The notes: generated by a model from the letters alone, not told the origin. Counted from the stretch's first letter, positions 35,719 through 49,562 are shown. The stretch is DNA of 64,000 bases from Cricetomys ansorgei (GCA_026225945.1 JAMJFZ010001133.1:6530501-6594500); one strand, 5' to 3'. A program made the numbers and translations.

Positions 35719-36823
35719 CTATTTATAAACTTAAAATGTTGATTTTATATAACTGCCAAAATAATATTCTAATAATAAAAGATTATTTTGTTTACTTTTA
35801 ATTCTTTTACTTAATCACAAAGCCTCCCTTTCCCCTTTCACTCTTTTCAGATGAGTTTACTTCAGATTTCACTGAAAAAATAAAAGTTATCTTAACAGAT
35901 CTTGCACAATGCCTTGCCTGAGTCACACTTGCCAATATACCTGAATCAGGTATGAATTCATTAATTTCCATTATTTTCAAAATTCAAATTAGATACTTTG
36001 ATAAATATTCCAAAGTATTACTGATGACATCAAGACATTCTTTCAACTTTTTTCTTTTTCATGATGCATCCTTAGCATTAACAAGTACTGGATCATTCTC
36101 ATTGTACTTGCGTTGTAAATCCAATCCCATATTTAGAAGAGATGAAGTGAGCTTTCCCCTACCGACAGCTCCCTACTTCTGTTGTCCATTTTCTATCTCA
36201 TTGGCTGAAATAATGAAATGAAATAAACTCATTTTACTTTTTGAATCCCCTTCCTCTGCTCCTATTCTCCCCGGAATGCATGTTGGTGATTATTTATGCC
36301 TCTTACCACTGCAATGTTATGCATTTTGATAAAGATACTAATGACTTCCACATTAATAAGTAAATAGCTGATTCTAAGTGCATAATTTATTTCCCCACCA
36401 CCATTTGCATAATTATTCAACCATTCCTCTTCAATATACATTGTGACTCCTCTGATGCCATTATTTCTCAGATCTGTGATTTACTTTTTGTTGCATTGTG
36501 AGAAACAATAACTAAAACCTTTATTTCTTTAAGTTAAATGTTTTCGAAGAATCCTAGTACCCATTCTGAATGATGTTTTATAAATAATAGCTTGACACAT
36601 TGAGGCCCTTGAATTGAAAATAGAGTATATACTGATACTTACTAATCTATATATTTACTTAGTCCTTATATTTTGACTCATATTTTGAACTAATATATTC
36701 TGACATGTGAAATTTAACTGTTAATATTTTCTAAATTTTGTTCTTAGTATGTCAGCAATCATGTAATTTCCATTGCATAGTTGCAAAATTTTTAAATGTT
36801 ACCTAATTTTCCAATATATATTA

Positions 36824-36874
<51 letters not shown>

Positions 36875-37095
36875 TTTTCAAGCCTTCCTTCCTGTTACAT
36901 ATATGATAGGAATTCCATTCATTTTATCTTTCTCACTCTTAATATCTATAAATCATAAATATTTTTTCTTAAGAAATTGAAAGAAAAATAATATTTCTTC
37001 CTTACTAAAAGGTATTTCACTGAACTCCCATATCTTTAAGACAATAGCCTGTGTACTTAAATTACTAATATAAATTTGTTTGCCTAAAAGATATG
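35718..37095. other. Unique AT-rich DNA with a TA microsatellite
   Basis: Nothing recognised except the TA tract at 36826-36869. Confidence 0.5.
36826..36869. repeat. (TA)n microsatellite
   Basis: About 20 TA units preceded by an interrupted TATATTAATATATT word. Confidence 0.93.
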
Positions 37096-37205
37096 TTTTT
37101 TTTTCCTATGTACATGTGTGGAGTCCTAGACACAGGCTTCTATTCCACATGTATGTAGGTGGCCTTGGATGCCAGAAGATGGTGTCAAATCCATGGTTAA
37201 TGGGA
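37095..37205 (-). mobile_element. B3/B2-class SINE fragment, antisense
   Basis: TGTACATGTGTGGAGTCC, ACATGTATGTAGGTGGCC and GATGCCAGAAGATGGTGTCA correspond to the antisense 3' half of B3/B2 elements. The tRNA-like head is absent. Confidence 0.5.
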
Positions 37206-37344
37206 ATTTTTTAGCTGTCCAATGGGTTAATTTAATTGATGCTATCACTACTTATTGAATAATATGTAGTTCAGTATACATGCTGAAACTTAGGTTGTAA
37301 TACAATGTTCTTTTAATTTATGTTTAAATGCCATGAAAAACTGT

Positions 37345-37530
37345 GAGATATCTCAGTGCTTCCTTATATGCCTTAGAACATGAATTTGATAGTTGAAATG
37401 CCCAGAAATTTGAAAGGAGAGACTCAATTCCACATCATTTTCTGTATTCCACATACATACCATAGGGTATTTGTGCCCTCACAAACACACCATCAACAAA
37501 CACAATAATGATAATGATAAAATAAAGATA
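37345..37530 (+). mobile_element. RSINE1/B4-like SINE, decayed
   Basis: GAGATATCTCAGTGCTTCC (head), GAAAGGAGAGACTCAATTCC, ATTCCACATACATACCATAG and GCCCTCACAAACACACC (tail) keep the RSINE1 order with many substitutions. Confidence 0.5.
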
Positions 37531-40500
37531 AAAATAATAAATAATTGTAATTATAGTGAAAGAATATCAAACTAACTTTGTCAATATTCTATGGTATTAG
37601 GTTAAATTAATTTTCTTGGTTAATTTTTAAGTTTAAATGATTATCCTAACAAAACTGTTACCACATTCATGATAATACAATTTACAAAACAGAGAAGTTG
37701 TAAAAACAATAATACAACGTGGAATGATAACACATGCCTATGATTTCAAGATTGGGGATGCTAACTCAGAAGGAGCCCAACTTGGGCTTCATTAAAAAAG
37801 GATGTCCACCAAATAACCATTACAAATTGATTGAATTGAAATTAGCACATGCCAGTGTTATTCCATATAAATTTATTTCTAACTCCTGAATTTATTAGAT
37901 GTATATTTCATGGTAATGTTTTTTTGCACATGTCTTTTATTCTTGCTTTGCATTTTTTCAAACAATTTCAAATTAAGCCATTTTGATTTTCTTACCATTC
38001 ATTAAGGGGCAGTGAATATCTTAAGTGTCCAGGGTATGTTGCATTACTAGAATACTCCAGTGCAACAGCAGAAAATTTCCCCAATTCAGAACCAATTTAC
38101 ATATCACATTGAATATTCTGAGGTCTAGTCATTGTCAGAAAATAACTCCTATGTGCTTCATAAAAGCTACAGTTTTTTTTTTAATCCACCCTGGGCATGA
38201 TTTCTGGAGTCAGCAATATCATAGTTAATGGACTCTGTAGAAGTAGTCACAGCTGGAAAATATATTTGGATGATATTTATAATAACTATTGTAATTGATT
38301 ATCTTTATTTCATAAAAATTCTGTTTACTAGTTTATTTGGATTTTGGATGCAAACTTCTTGCACTTTGAAGTATATTTATCTTCTAAATAGCTGCATGTG
38401 TAGTTTGGCTTTAAATTAGTTTTTAATTTGTAGCTGTTTCTCAGCAGCCTTTGAGACCGGAAAGCTGATTTTCAGCCCTTCTTCCATTATTTTTATGAAT
38501 TCACAAAGTTGAACGAGGTGATGATTAGTACAGATCCAGATTAATTTTGAACAGTCAAATCTCCAAACTAGAAAAAGAATCACAACACAAAAAAAATTGT
38601 AATGGCATATTATAATACAGAAATCTAATTTCCTGTTGCTGTTACAGATTCACTCACTAAAAATGTCAAGACAATCTTATTTCATGTTTTTAACACAATA
38701 GCAGAGAGCTGTAATAATAGAGGGAGTATTTATGATAATTAGGTTTTGCTGAATAATGTGCTTCTTCAAAGATGATAGTTGTAGATATTGATTTTCCAAA
38801 TGGACTGCGCCATTGATTGAATGCAATTTGAAGAGGAACCAAATTAGTCTCTTGAATTTACCTGGAGCTGCAACCGGTGGAATACATTATCTGAGGAATC
38901 CCATAGCTGCAGTTAATAGGTCAAGGACTTCCCCTGTCTGTTGTCATACCGTGGAAGCATTTTCTAGTTAATAATGTTTACCTGAAAAACCACAGGTGCC
39001 TACTACTATGCTCATCAGTAATTGGCTTTTTTTTTTTTCTGAAGTCAACAAAATCTGAAGTAGAATAATAAAAAAAAAAACCACTAAGATTTTTTGCTTC
39101 ATATATCAGAATAGAAAGTAGGGGTTGATAGCGGTTTACAAATACAGATAATTAGTGGAAGAGATGTATATTCTTTCATATTTATTAGAGACTGATGATG
39201 GTAACTTAGCAAAGCACAGTCTTCTTAGAAAAAAATAGAAAACACCTTGATGGGAAAAACAGAAGATTGTTATATAATTCTTATTAAGCAACAGACTTTT
39301 CATCCAGAGAGAATCTCATAAACACAGGGAAATAAATAAATCTGATAGGTTTAGGTATATTTTCTCTCATCATTGTGCCAAAATAATAAGCAAAATTAAC
39401 TCAAAGGAGGAGAGAACTCTTTTGGTACATGGTGAGTGACTCCTTTGTGTTAATTTCATGTTCATGAGTGTGTGGACACCAGCAGTCTTTATCACATGGA
39501 AGCCATGACACAGGGAAATGAGAAGGGCCCCAGAACAAGGCCCTTTGAAGACTTTGAGAACATGCTCCAGTGGCTTATTTCATACAACCAGGCCTTCTCC
39601 TAATGTTTCTGTGTTCTCCCCAAATATCTCTGCAAGTTATAGGCGTGTACACCCACTTATGATGCTACAAATTATTCATATTTTTATTATTCCACTGCAT
39701 TTTTATAATTTACCTGTGTGTTAACATAAAAATGTAGTGACATTGTGGAATATCTAAGTTAGTGCTAATAAAACAATTATATTTTTAGAATAAATAGGAA
39801 TTTTAGGTTAGAATAAGAAATATCATTTACAGAGGGAAATATTAGAAAATCAAATGTAAATTTCTTTCAGTTGTATTTAACATACATACAAAGAAGAGAT
39901 AAAATTGAACTTTTTGTCTTATTTAATTAATTGATTTCCTTCATTTATGAAAGGTGATGTTCAAGGTTGACAGATATTCTTGTGAATATTTTACATATAT
40001 TTTTATGGATATGTGTTTATACAAATTATATACTTGCATTAAATTGATTTTTGACTGTGAAATATATGCAATGATATGTTAATATAGGATGACTATCTTT
40101 ATAAATTTGATTTATGTTTCTTGTTCTGTTGCTACTGGGTTCTGTCAGTGTTTATAGCATGCTTCCTCTTATAAGATTCATTTCTGGTCATTCAGAGTTT
40201 CATCATGGTAGATGCTACATTTTATTTTACTATATAGTACAACTGCTAGTATTTCATTGTATGAATGTACAACTGTATACACACATAATAGATGCACCAG
40301 TAAATTCTATGGCCATATTTATAAGGTCCAGAATTATTCTCACTTTGGGTATTCATATAGTGTTTTATTGATGATTAGTTCTCTTTGCAGGTTCAAAGCA
40401 TTTGCTACAATGTTCAATGTGTCAAATCATTGACTTTTTAAGCATTAACTGTCATCTCTTACACGTTGTTTGGTGTCTGAGCTTTGTTTTCCAATTTAAA

Positions 40501-42900
40501 AAAAGAGAGAGCATTTATTTATTTACTTATTTATTTTGCATATTGTATCAACTACAGTATGTAATGTTTTAGCTGAGTCTGGTATCATTCCAAAGCTGAC
40601 ATTATCCAAGAATTTACAGCGGCACAGTCCCATTGGCCTCTCTTTTTTGTTGGATATACTCCTCTTGCTTTTGCTATTCAATAAATAAAAACCTGACTTA
40701 AATTCTACCACTTCATTTTTTGCTTCCTGGATTATTCTCAGCAATGTGTCAGGTCAACTTACCAACTTCACATCAAAACTACTTAGAGGTCACATGGCCA
40801 CCAACTTCTCATCTGAGATCTTATACCCTCGTGAAATTGTTTTGAAATTATTTCCCCTGCTTCAGTTTGTCTACTTATTCACCTTTGATATCATATTCTA
40901 TGTGAAATGTACTATTTAGTTCAACTCTCAAAATTCACTGAGTTACACAAATATCAATACCTTAAAAATACAATCATTCTCTCATTATCACACTTACCAA
41001 CTTAATATTGTTTTTATAAACAATACATTAACTTAAAAATGTATATTTTTAACCTTTTAACCTTTTACCTACTTGTCAATTTTTTTCTCTAAAACCGCAT
41101 TCATATATTTCTATTATTTTGAATTTTCTAAACATTACTGACTGAATTATTAGATATTTGCAAAAGATGCAGGAGATTGCTATTGTATTTAACATCATGG
41201 AAAGAAGACACACATGTCTGACATGCAAACTAATCTTATATTACAGGAACTTTAAGTCTAATAACTCTTATAGCTTTTTGGACTCCATTTAGTGACCTAC
41301 ATGCTGGACCCAGACACAAATATTATGTTAATACTTTATAGTTTTTATATCTCAATGATGACAGATAGCTTAGCATTAGAAATTTCACCAGTGAAGTACT
41401 TAAACTATTTCCTATATGTTACAATTGCTTCTTCTATTCACTTTTACCTAAACATACACACAAATAAAAATATAAAATTCACTAAGATGTCTAGGCACGA
41501 ACTTTTTTTTCATTTCCTTAGGACAGTATTGACTTAAGCACACTCTAGTTATTGTCTGTAAGACTTGGACCACATGTGAACACTTAGAGTAACATACTAC
41601 TAGAGAAAGATATTTAGAAAGATATCTAAAATATTCCTTCTCATGGTCCTTGAAAGATGCATCTAATGGTGTAAACTCTTAAATTTGAATCAAATATGCT
41701 ATTTGTTTCACAAAGACAAACTGTTTTAGAGAGTAAAATCTAACAATCTACCTCCAACTACTGTTAAATCAATAAAACTGAGTCCTAATTCTCAAAAGAA
41801 TAGGAAGTGGTTTGAAAAATCATACTGTGGAAATATATATTCAGAGCAGATATCTGGCTGAAATTTCTAGAACTATATGTATGTTTAAATACATTATACA
41901 GATGCTCTTTTCTATTTGAAAGTGAAGGGAGTTAAAATAATCAAATTAAAATATAAACGTATATGTATGTATATATGCTTTATATACACATAAACACATA
42001 CATATATACATAAGAATATATCCATTTATATATAAACAATACATAAATACAAATATAGGTACCATGATTATAATAGGGGATCATTTAGAAAAAGGAAAAA
42101 GATTATTTTGAAAAGACATGAAAAATAGGAGGGTTTAATCATGGGTGAAACTGGTGAAAATACATGATATATTTAAACAAGAATATCTTAAGATAACCAT
42201 AATTTTATAAATTAATAAGCCTTCATACAAATTTAAATCTATATTCAAAGTAAAATAGCAATTGCTTTAAAGTCAGTTGAATTTATTTACATAGAATAAT
42301 TTATGGTAAATTATTTGAATCAATGTGTCAAATTTAGTATTGGGTAGATTTTGTGAAAACTCACATCAGTTTTCAAGCATTTCAAGCATTTCAAGCATCA
42401 TCATATTTTACTTATTATATTTTATTTATATACCATGTATTTACTTATTACCAAGAAATATTTATCAGATGAAGTATTTCTCATTATTTGTTAAAATTGA
42501 AATTATAGAATACATCATCATGTTTCCACCATGTTAATCAAATGTGGCATAAAATTAAGTAAGATAAGTTTATATGTGCCTGTAAAGCACAAGCTGTATC
42601 AGACATTTCTTACCACATATGAACCTATGACTACACTCCAGGTGCATTTTGAAAGAGCCTTCCTTCATCTCTGTCAGGGAGCTAATATTACAGTAAAAAA
42701 AAAAAAAGAATTAGGATTAAAAAGCAACAAAGACTCTCAGAAAGAAGAAATAAATACAAATAACAGATAAATGTGAGAATCTGCCTTCTTACCTATAAAA
42801 CAACCAGGAAATCTTTGAAACATTGTCGCCAACAAACAACCAAGGACCTTCTACTTATACACTTTAATATTTTCATATTTAAAGTACGTAGTTTTTAACT
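37530..42900. other. Largest mostly unique stretch of the middle
   Basis: Over 5 kb with little repeat signature. A very weak B1-like piece may lie at 37720-37800 and a rodent-repeat-like piece at 39530-39700. Local simple repeats include a 9-base unit (TTCAAGCAT) three times at 42372-42398 and a TA/TGTA-rich run at 41956-42060. A regulatory-looking island is listed at 38430-38960. Confidence 0.45.
38430..38960. promoter_or_regulatory. Candidate conserved non-coding element
   Basis: Balanced-composition unique DNA with homeodomain-like TAATTA (38736-38741), ATTGATTGAATGCAAT (38812-38827), and isolated CpGs (38458, 38513, 38807, 38875, 38949) that survive in a CpG-poor region. No transposon signature and no coding frame. 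The pattern is like that of vertebrate conserved non-coding elements in gene deserts. This is inference and needs alignment to other mammals. Confidence 0.25.
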
Positions 42901-42904
42901 TTTT

Positions 42905-42990
42905 GTATTTTTTTCTTTTCTTCAGTACCACCACTATGAATGTGTGAGACAAGCACTCAACCACTTAGCTATATCCTCATCCTGGATGTC
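42905..42990 (-). mobile_element. ID/B4-like SINE fragment, antisense
   Basis: AGACAAGCACTCAACCACTT then AGCTATATCCTCATCC is the antisense of the ID/B4 tRNA-like head (normally GGCAAGTGCTCTACCACTGAGCTACATCCCCAGCC). Confidence 0.6.
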
Positions 42991-43600
42991 ATTTAGCTTA
43001 TGACATAAGCTACTTTTTCTTTGTTCGATACTATATTTTTCTGTGAAATAGTTTTATTCAACGAATTTACTTGAAAAAGTTAATTTTACAAATGCAGTAA
43101 AATTTTTCTGATTTTTTAAATGCTTATTCCTCCAAATAATGCCTTCATGTCTGACTTTTACATTCCTATCAACTGAATGAGTGAAATCCTCTGTTGGCTA
43201 CTAATTTATGTAACGTCCATAGAGAGCCTGGAACCATTACTTTATGTAATGTGTAAGTTAAGCATTTAGTTATTTTCTACTTCACTAAATCTCACAGTGA
43301 GATATGTCAGACCGATATTTTACACTAAAAACAAAGAGAACATAGCCACTATGTTGATAATTTTCTCACTGCATACTATTTATTAGCAATATGGAATATA
43401 TATCTAAATATAGATTTCAACATTTTAATTTCTCAGTTTATATGTCTTTCTAGAACAGACTGTATATTAAAATTTTTGATGAAATACTTTGATAGCAAGA
43501 TTACAAGAGAATCATATATTGACAGGGATATTCTATTTTTACATACCCAAAGCTCAATTCACATACCCATGCCATGGATTCAGACTAGCTGTTGCATTAA
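42990..43600. other. Unique AT-rich DNA
   Basis: Nothing recognised. Confidence 0.45.
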
Positions 43601-43965
43601 TGAATAAACAAATAAAGAAAATGTGGACTTAATAGACAAAGAAAATATCCAGTTGCTAAGAAGACCAAATCCTTGATGCTTAAAGAAAATGGGTAGAATG
43701 GAATTTCATGATGTCCAATGAAATAAAGTCAACACAGAATGACAAGTATTTTATTGTTTCCTCTCACATGTGGAGTAAAACAAGAAAAAAAAGGCAATAA
43801 AAGCAGAACATGGGGCTAGGAAGAGGATCAGCAGTGGTGTGGAGATAGATTAAGTACATATTATATGCAATATGTAAGTGTAATATGGCCAAAGTATCTT
43901 GTACAGATATTTGGAGATGTAGTGAAACATGATACCTTGTTCAACTAGTATACGCTCCTCAGTTG
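43600..43965 (+). mobile_element. L1 ORF2 end and 3' UTR remnant, sense
   Basis: AATAAAGTCAACACAGAATG, ACAAGTATTTTATTGTTTCC and TCTCACATGTGGAGTAAAAC match the well-known end of mammalian L1 ORF2. ATATGCAATATGTAAGTG, GTAGTGAAACATGATACC and TTGTTCAACTAGTATACGCT match an L1 3' UTR. The ORF2 frame is broken, so the copy is dead. It is older than the Lx-like pieces. Confidence 0.72.
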
Positions 43966-44207
43966 TCAATCTATTGTCTATCTACCAATTATCTATCTGT
44001 TTGAAAGTGTAACATACAAACATAGTTCTCTGAAATGGGATATATCGCATCATTTGCACACTTAGCTCTTATATTTCAACTATTTTAGTAGTAACTAGAG
44101 AGGTAACTGAAGACATTGAGATAAAGAAGAGCCTCTAATCACTAGTGAAGTATTATGAGATAATTCATGCTAAAGTAGATAATCGAAAATATAATAAAGT
44201 GATTTTT

Positions 44208-44397
44208 TTTAAATGTTTTTGATGTGGATGAGTGTTTTGAATGCATGTATGTCTGTGCACCATGTGTGTGCCTGGTGCCATGAGAGCATGTCAGATCTTC
44301 TGAAACTGGAGTGACAAATAGTTGGTAGCCACCATGTGGTCCTTTATGTAAGTAGCCAATTCTCTTAACTTCTACACCATCTCTCTAGTACCAATAT
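44208..44397 (-). mobile_element. B3 SINE, antisense
   Basis: TTTGATGTGGATGAGTGTTTTG, GAATGCATGTATGTCTGTGC, ACCATGTGTGTGCCTGGTGCC, GTAGCCACCATGTGGTC and the head CACCATCTCTCTAGTACC give a nearly full B3 element in reverse. Confidence 0.85.
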
Positions 44398-44399
44398 TA

Positions 44400-46020
44400 A
44401 CGTATTCTGAAAGTACCATATTTTTAGATTTACAATTCGAATTTATAATACTAGGAAAAATCAGTGTGTTTATATAACAATGATGCGGCTTTTTTAATAA
44501 TGACATGGTTTTATATAATTTTAAAGTATATGTTGAGCATCTGTAGGATACTTATATAGATACAGCTAACATTAGTGAATTGCTATTATCTTTAATATGG
44601 TCATCCATTTGGCTAGGCTACATTCTCAGCTATTTATAATAAACCAGTCTACAAGTGATACTGAAAGTAGTTTCAGACATTATTGACATTTTCAACAGTG
44701 AAAGCAAGCTATGCTTTAAATGCAGATGTACCATACATCTCCTGGTACATCCCATAATCACATCACAATCCTCTATGATGTTATGACACTGACAAAATTA
44801 CCCGATAGTGTCTCAGAACATGTCCCCATCATTAAATGATACATTGGTATAAGAATATGAGTACATGCGTAAATGTCTATAAATATGCATCATACTTTAT
44901 TGGTCTGACAAGAAGAGAATGACATACAGATCATTGTTTAGATAGATAGATGAAATATAGAAAACTGATAGATAATAGCTAGATGTTGGCTGTAGATAGA
45001 TGATTTGGTAATTTTCTAAAACTCTTAGCTCTGACCATAACATAGAATTCACCCACTCATTAAGGTGATATAAACACAATTAAATACTTTTAAGAAAAAC
45101 TATTAACCATACTAGCTCTACCACTTACATAAATCCAGTGAAACAGCTAAATTGGATTTGCTTTTAAATTGCAATACCAGAATAAGCAAAAGACTACTAC
45201 TCATGGCAAACCAGTTACTCAAATATCAGAACTATCAATTCACATAGACGTGTACATGCCATAGGTTTGTATGTAATATCTAATTTTTAAATTAGAAAAG
45301 AACATCAACTCTGCAGATTATACAAGAATTATAAGGTCACAGATTCTGTTGCCATAATCCTTCTGTATGTCAGAAAATTGTGTTCTCAGGTCATTGTTTG
45401 CTGTCTCTATATTCTGTCAGTGGAGTGAGGGAGAACTTGATTGTGTGATGTAGTCTAACCTGACCTCTGACCCTATCTATGTAACTATCTTATCTTTCTA
45501 ACACAAGGATATTGTTATTATTTTTAGGACAATATAATCTTCCCCGCATAGATGGTTCTAAATAATCTCAGGGCCTAGAAATGGATTAACAAATCATTAC
45601 ATTTCAAATATGCAGATTGTCTGTCTGTGACATTTGAAAAATATATTCACAGAAATTTTGGCAATGACACCATTAAATTCCATTAAGTAATAGCAACATC
45701 AGAAGAAGAGTCAGGATATTGAAACATCTTTGAATATCTTAGCTAATGCTAAGAGAGATAGAAATATCAGTGAAAACTAAATTAAAGATACTGTTTGTTT
45801 TAAAGTTCAAAAGACTTGAAACAAGGATAAAGACACTACACTGGGAAAGAGTTCTTGAACTCAATGTAAGAAAGATGTAATCAATTGGTAATGATTCTGC
45901 ACAAGATCAAGAGTTTGAGATTCCTAGATGGTAAATCCCAGGTAGACAATAACTTGTTCCATGAAAATTTGAAAACATAGAAAAAATAATGAAATACATA
46001 TTTTTTCATAGTACTTTTAC
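44400..46020. other. Unique AT-rich DNA
   Basis: A short GATA-like run at 44938-44955. No element recognised. 45330-45560 is slightly less AT-rich without a named family. Confidence 0.45.
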
Positions 46021-46450
46021 TAATTACCTGAGTTTCACACAATGTAATCTGAATTTTATTTCTTCCCATTCCACCCAGGTCCACTCTCCCACCCTTGTAC
46101 ACACCAAAAAAAATAAATAAATAAAAAGAGCCAAAACCAAAAAACAAGCCATTAAATTGGGTATTGAGTCCAGCTTGTGTAGCTGTAGCATGGATCACAG
46201 GCATCATTATGGTTCCTGGAGACAACAGGTCACTCAAATCATGGACATTCACTCCTCACATACCAGCCCTAGAACAATCATGACAAATTTCAACCTGAAG
46301 CTGGGCTCCACTGCCCAAACACACAGGCACATGGACACCATGCACGGACCCAGACTTCTTGTCCATACTTAAACATCTCACAGGCCCAAGGGCATCCTAT
46401 AGTCACTTGAACCTCAAAGTCATTTTATCTGTATCAAATGAGATCAATAG
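46020..46450 (-). mobile_element. Possible antisense L1 3' end followed by unknown repeat
   Basis: A T-rich stretch, then CCACCCAGGTCCACTCTCCC and an A-rich AAATAAATAAAT run look like an antisense L1 tail. The less AT-rich 46160-46400 part is not recognised. A 123-codon antisense frame runs over it without any domain. Confidence 0.35.
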
Positions 46451-47990
46451 GAAACTCCCCTGCATACTTGGCTGTATGTGGTTTATTTTCGTTTACTGTA
46501 CTTTCATTTAATACATAGTTGCCATTACTCAATATAAAAAGAGATATGAAATATTAACTCTATTTATTGAGAATAGTTAAGAAAAAAAACAGAGAAATAG
46601 TGATATACAAAAAGACAAAAAAGCAAGGCCTTTAAAAATTGTTTGAAAAAATTTAAGGAAAAATACAAGTAAGATTCATTAAATAGGAAATGAGGAAATT
46701 AATGTGGAATCAGGTAAATTTGTATTCGAGTACAATTTCATTTTGGTGATTTTTACTTTGTCCATGAAGTAGGAGGTCACGAAGGGGTGACTGTGCATGG
46801 TGGCAAACTTTGAAAGCATTAATGGCTAACCCAAATTTCCGTGTTGCTAGTGACTAAAGAGGCATTGGACCCTGATAGAGGACACAGCAGAGAAGACATT
46901 TTGTTAGCTGCCTGGAACCCTATACAATTTCTACATGGGAATGATTGGTAGAAAATACTGGACACATTTGAAAAGTTAGAAAGTGGTATTCATGAAGGAA
47001 CTTCCCAGGCTCCCTTCTTTTTGACATGGCCTATTCTAACTGAGGAAAACTGAGACTGAGACAAGATCTATAAATAATTGTAAGTAGAAGTTGATGACTT
47101 AAGCAGAGACATTCCAGGAAATAGTCTGTGGTTCACTGAGTATACAATATGCCCGAAATAGCAGTATAAAGTAGTAATTGAGACAGTTACATAATCAGTA
47201 ATGATAACTGAATTTTCAATTGCAATCTCAGCTTGGCGTTGCCAAGTGCTAGTGAGAACTGTTCAGAATAGCAGATTTTTCAAGTATAGTTAACAGAAAA
47301 GATGGAAGTACACAAATACCAAAAGCTTCTTAATCATTTACTGTATGATTTAATTGCACATAGATAGCATAATTAATTTCACAAAGCAATAATTCTTAAT
47401 ACATTCATATTGTTTATAAATTATATATATAAAATGAAGTTTTATAATATGTATTATGTGTTTATAATTGAAATTAGCTAAAGTACTGGAAGACATGGTA
47501 TTTGAAACTTGTATTAGGAATTGCATGACATTGTATTTGCTTTACCACCTAGACAATTTAACATTTATTGCTCCTCAATTACTCATACATACAAAATGTT
47601 TCTTCATATTTTTAGTATATTTCTTCCCTGGATAATTTTCACCATAAAGGTCAAATAAGACCTGTAGTATCTGTACAGAGAGTATATGAATTTTAACTTG
47701 GGTTTAGTTTTTCTATAGCATGTATTTATTTTCTATGGATACCAGCAATAAAACCAGAATTCAGCACTTAGACAGCCACTCACTCTATTTCCACTAAGAT
47801 TGTAGTGGCCGATTAATTTTTAGATATTTGTGAATTTATTTGTTACATTATTATAAAAAGCTTCATGAAACTTCTATAGCATTGAAGTATGTGTTTAGGA
47901 ATGCTGAAATCTATGTTCCTTGGTTATAGTTGTTACTCTGTGATTGCAGAACAATTTCCCATTCCCTTTGATGTGAGAGTTCTGTTATTT
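46450..47990. other. Unique AT-rich DNA
   Basis: Nothing recognised. 46730-47060 is somewhat less AT-rich. Confidence 0.45.
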
Positions 47991-48192
47991 TATTTTTATA
48001 TTATTGAGTGTATGTATAGTGTCTGTGTGTGTATCTGTGTGTCCTGTGTGCCATGATATGCATTTGGAAGGTAGATTAAAATTCTGTGGTCTTGATTCTC
48101 TCCTTCAAGAGTTCCATGAGTTTTAGGGACCAAACCCAGGTCATCAGGCCTTGTAGCAAGTGCTTTTACCCACTGAGCCATTGTGGCTGCCT
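47990..48192 (-). mobile_element. RSINE1-like SINE, antisense
   Basis: It ends with AAGTGCTTTTACCCACTGAG then CCATTGTGGCTGCC, the antisense tRNA-like head. CCAGGTCATCAGGCCTTGTA and TTGATTCTCTCCTTCAAGAG precede it, and GTCCTGTGTGCCATGATATG marks the tail. Nearly complete. A 61-codon frame through it is an artefact. Confidence 0.82.
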
Positions 48193-49030
48193 AATGATTT
48201 TATTTCTTTTTCAACTTAAGCCTGAAAAAAAAAAAGACATCCCAGGCATTGAGACTCTGTAAGAGGTTAGAAATCTGCAGGCTCGTTTAGGGTTTCAACC
48301 AGATCTGAATGTACATACTTCTATACATCATATATTAAGTCTACAAATAGAGAGAAATAATTTTCAATTGGTTACAATTGGTTATAAGTTATCTATTCTA
48401 TAGTAGGTAGAATTCAGCCTAAAGTAAATACAAACCCATTAGAAGTTAGAAGATTAGTTTCTTCTCTGACATTTGTATATTAGTCTTCAAAGGGTAAACT
48501 GGAAATAAACTTCACTATTAACAATTAAAAAAAATAACATTAGATAGTCTTATGTGAAAACAGTTTAAATGAAAGTTTGTATAGTTTATGTAGTCAATTT
48601 CTCTATTAAATTAAAATAGAAAAATTAAAGTAACAATAACTAACAGAGTCCAGCAAAGACAAAACAAACAAACAAACACACAAATTCAAAACAAAAAAAA
48701 TCCTTTCTTTCTGAGGACCTTTTGCCTGAGGTAATTTTATTTTCTTGAATCCATTGAAAATTTAAGTGAATATACATATTGTTATTAAGTTTTTTTCTTA
48801 ATTTATGAGTAATCTGGTAAATAGAAATGTGATTAAATTTATTAATCATTGTGTATCATTTCACCAGGCAGACATATCCTTACATGAGAGATCAGTGGGT
48901 GCAAATCACAGATTGTATAACATGTTTTCTGATGTCAGCAAATCTTTAATATATGAGTGCTTATTCTCTTACATTAATGAATTCAACATGTTTTTGTTAA
49001 ACATAACTCCCAATGCTTCTTAAATGTAAA
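48192..49030. other. Unique AT-rich DNA with an AAAC run
   Basis: A short (AAAC)n run at 48661-48680. No element recognised. Confidence 0.45.
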
Positions 49031-49310
49031 TGCTTTTCTTTGTTTTATTTTTTTTAATTTCTTCTTTCTTTATTGAAAACAGAGGATTATTTTTTCATAG
49101 AGTACATTCTGATTATGATTTCTCCTTCCCTAATTCTTCTGAGATTAGCTCTCCCATCTTCTCTCCCATTGGAATTCACCCCTTTCTGAAAACAAACATA
49201 TGTATACAGTAATGACAATATAAAGTCAAACAAAACAGAATAGGACAAAACAAACAAACAAAAGAAAAAGAACCAAAAAAAACCAAGAAATACTTTTAAG
49301 CAATGTTGAG
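49030..49310 (-). mobile_element. L1 3' end, antisense
   Basis: T-rich start, TTTCTTTATTGAAAACAGAG, CATAGAGTACATTCTGATTA, TGATTTCTCCTTCCC and CTCTCCCATCTTCTC, followed by A/C-rich AACAAACAAACAAAAG sequence, are the antisense layout of a rodent L1 tail. 5' truncated. Confidence 0.7.
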
Positions 49311-49379
49311 ACTGTGATAGACTATGTATGGGAACTTCTGAAGTTGAACTGGATGCAGTTTTGCATTTTTTAACCATCT

Positions 49380-49562
49380 CTTTTAGATTTATTTATTTAA
49401 TTTATGAGGAATTTAACGGCATATACACCTGCATGCCAGAAAACGGTATCTGATCTCATTATAGACTGTTATGAGCCACCATTTGCTTGCTTGGTATTGA
49501 ACTCAGAACCTCAGAAAGAGCAGTCAGTGCTCATAATTCCTGAGCCATCTCTCTAGCTCCTA
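49380..49562 (-). mobile_element. B2 SINE, antisense
   Basis: TTTAGATTTATTTATTTAAT, ACCTGCATGCCAGAAAACGG, TATCTGATCTCATTATAGAC, TGTTATGAGCCACCATTTGC, TTGAACTCAGAACCTCAGAA and CCTGAGCCATCTCTCTAGCT follow B2 order from tail to head. Complete length. Confidence 0.9.

Noticed and set aside
37720..37800. Possible decayed sense B1
   Set aside because: AACACATGCCTATGATTTCA resembles a B1 start, but nothing after it supports the call.
39530..39700. Possible interspersed-repeat or MaLR fragment
   Set aside because: Some words look familiar (CCAGTGGCTTATTTCATACA), but the match is too short and diverged to list as a feature.
45881..46252. 123-codon minus-strand frame
   Set aside because: Spans an L1-like tail and an unrecognised repeat. 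No domain or conservation that can be judged from sequence.
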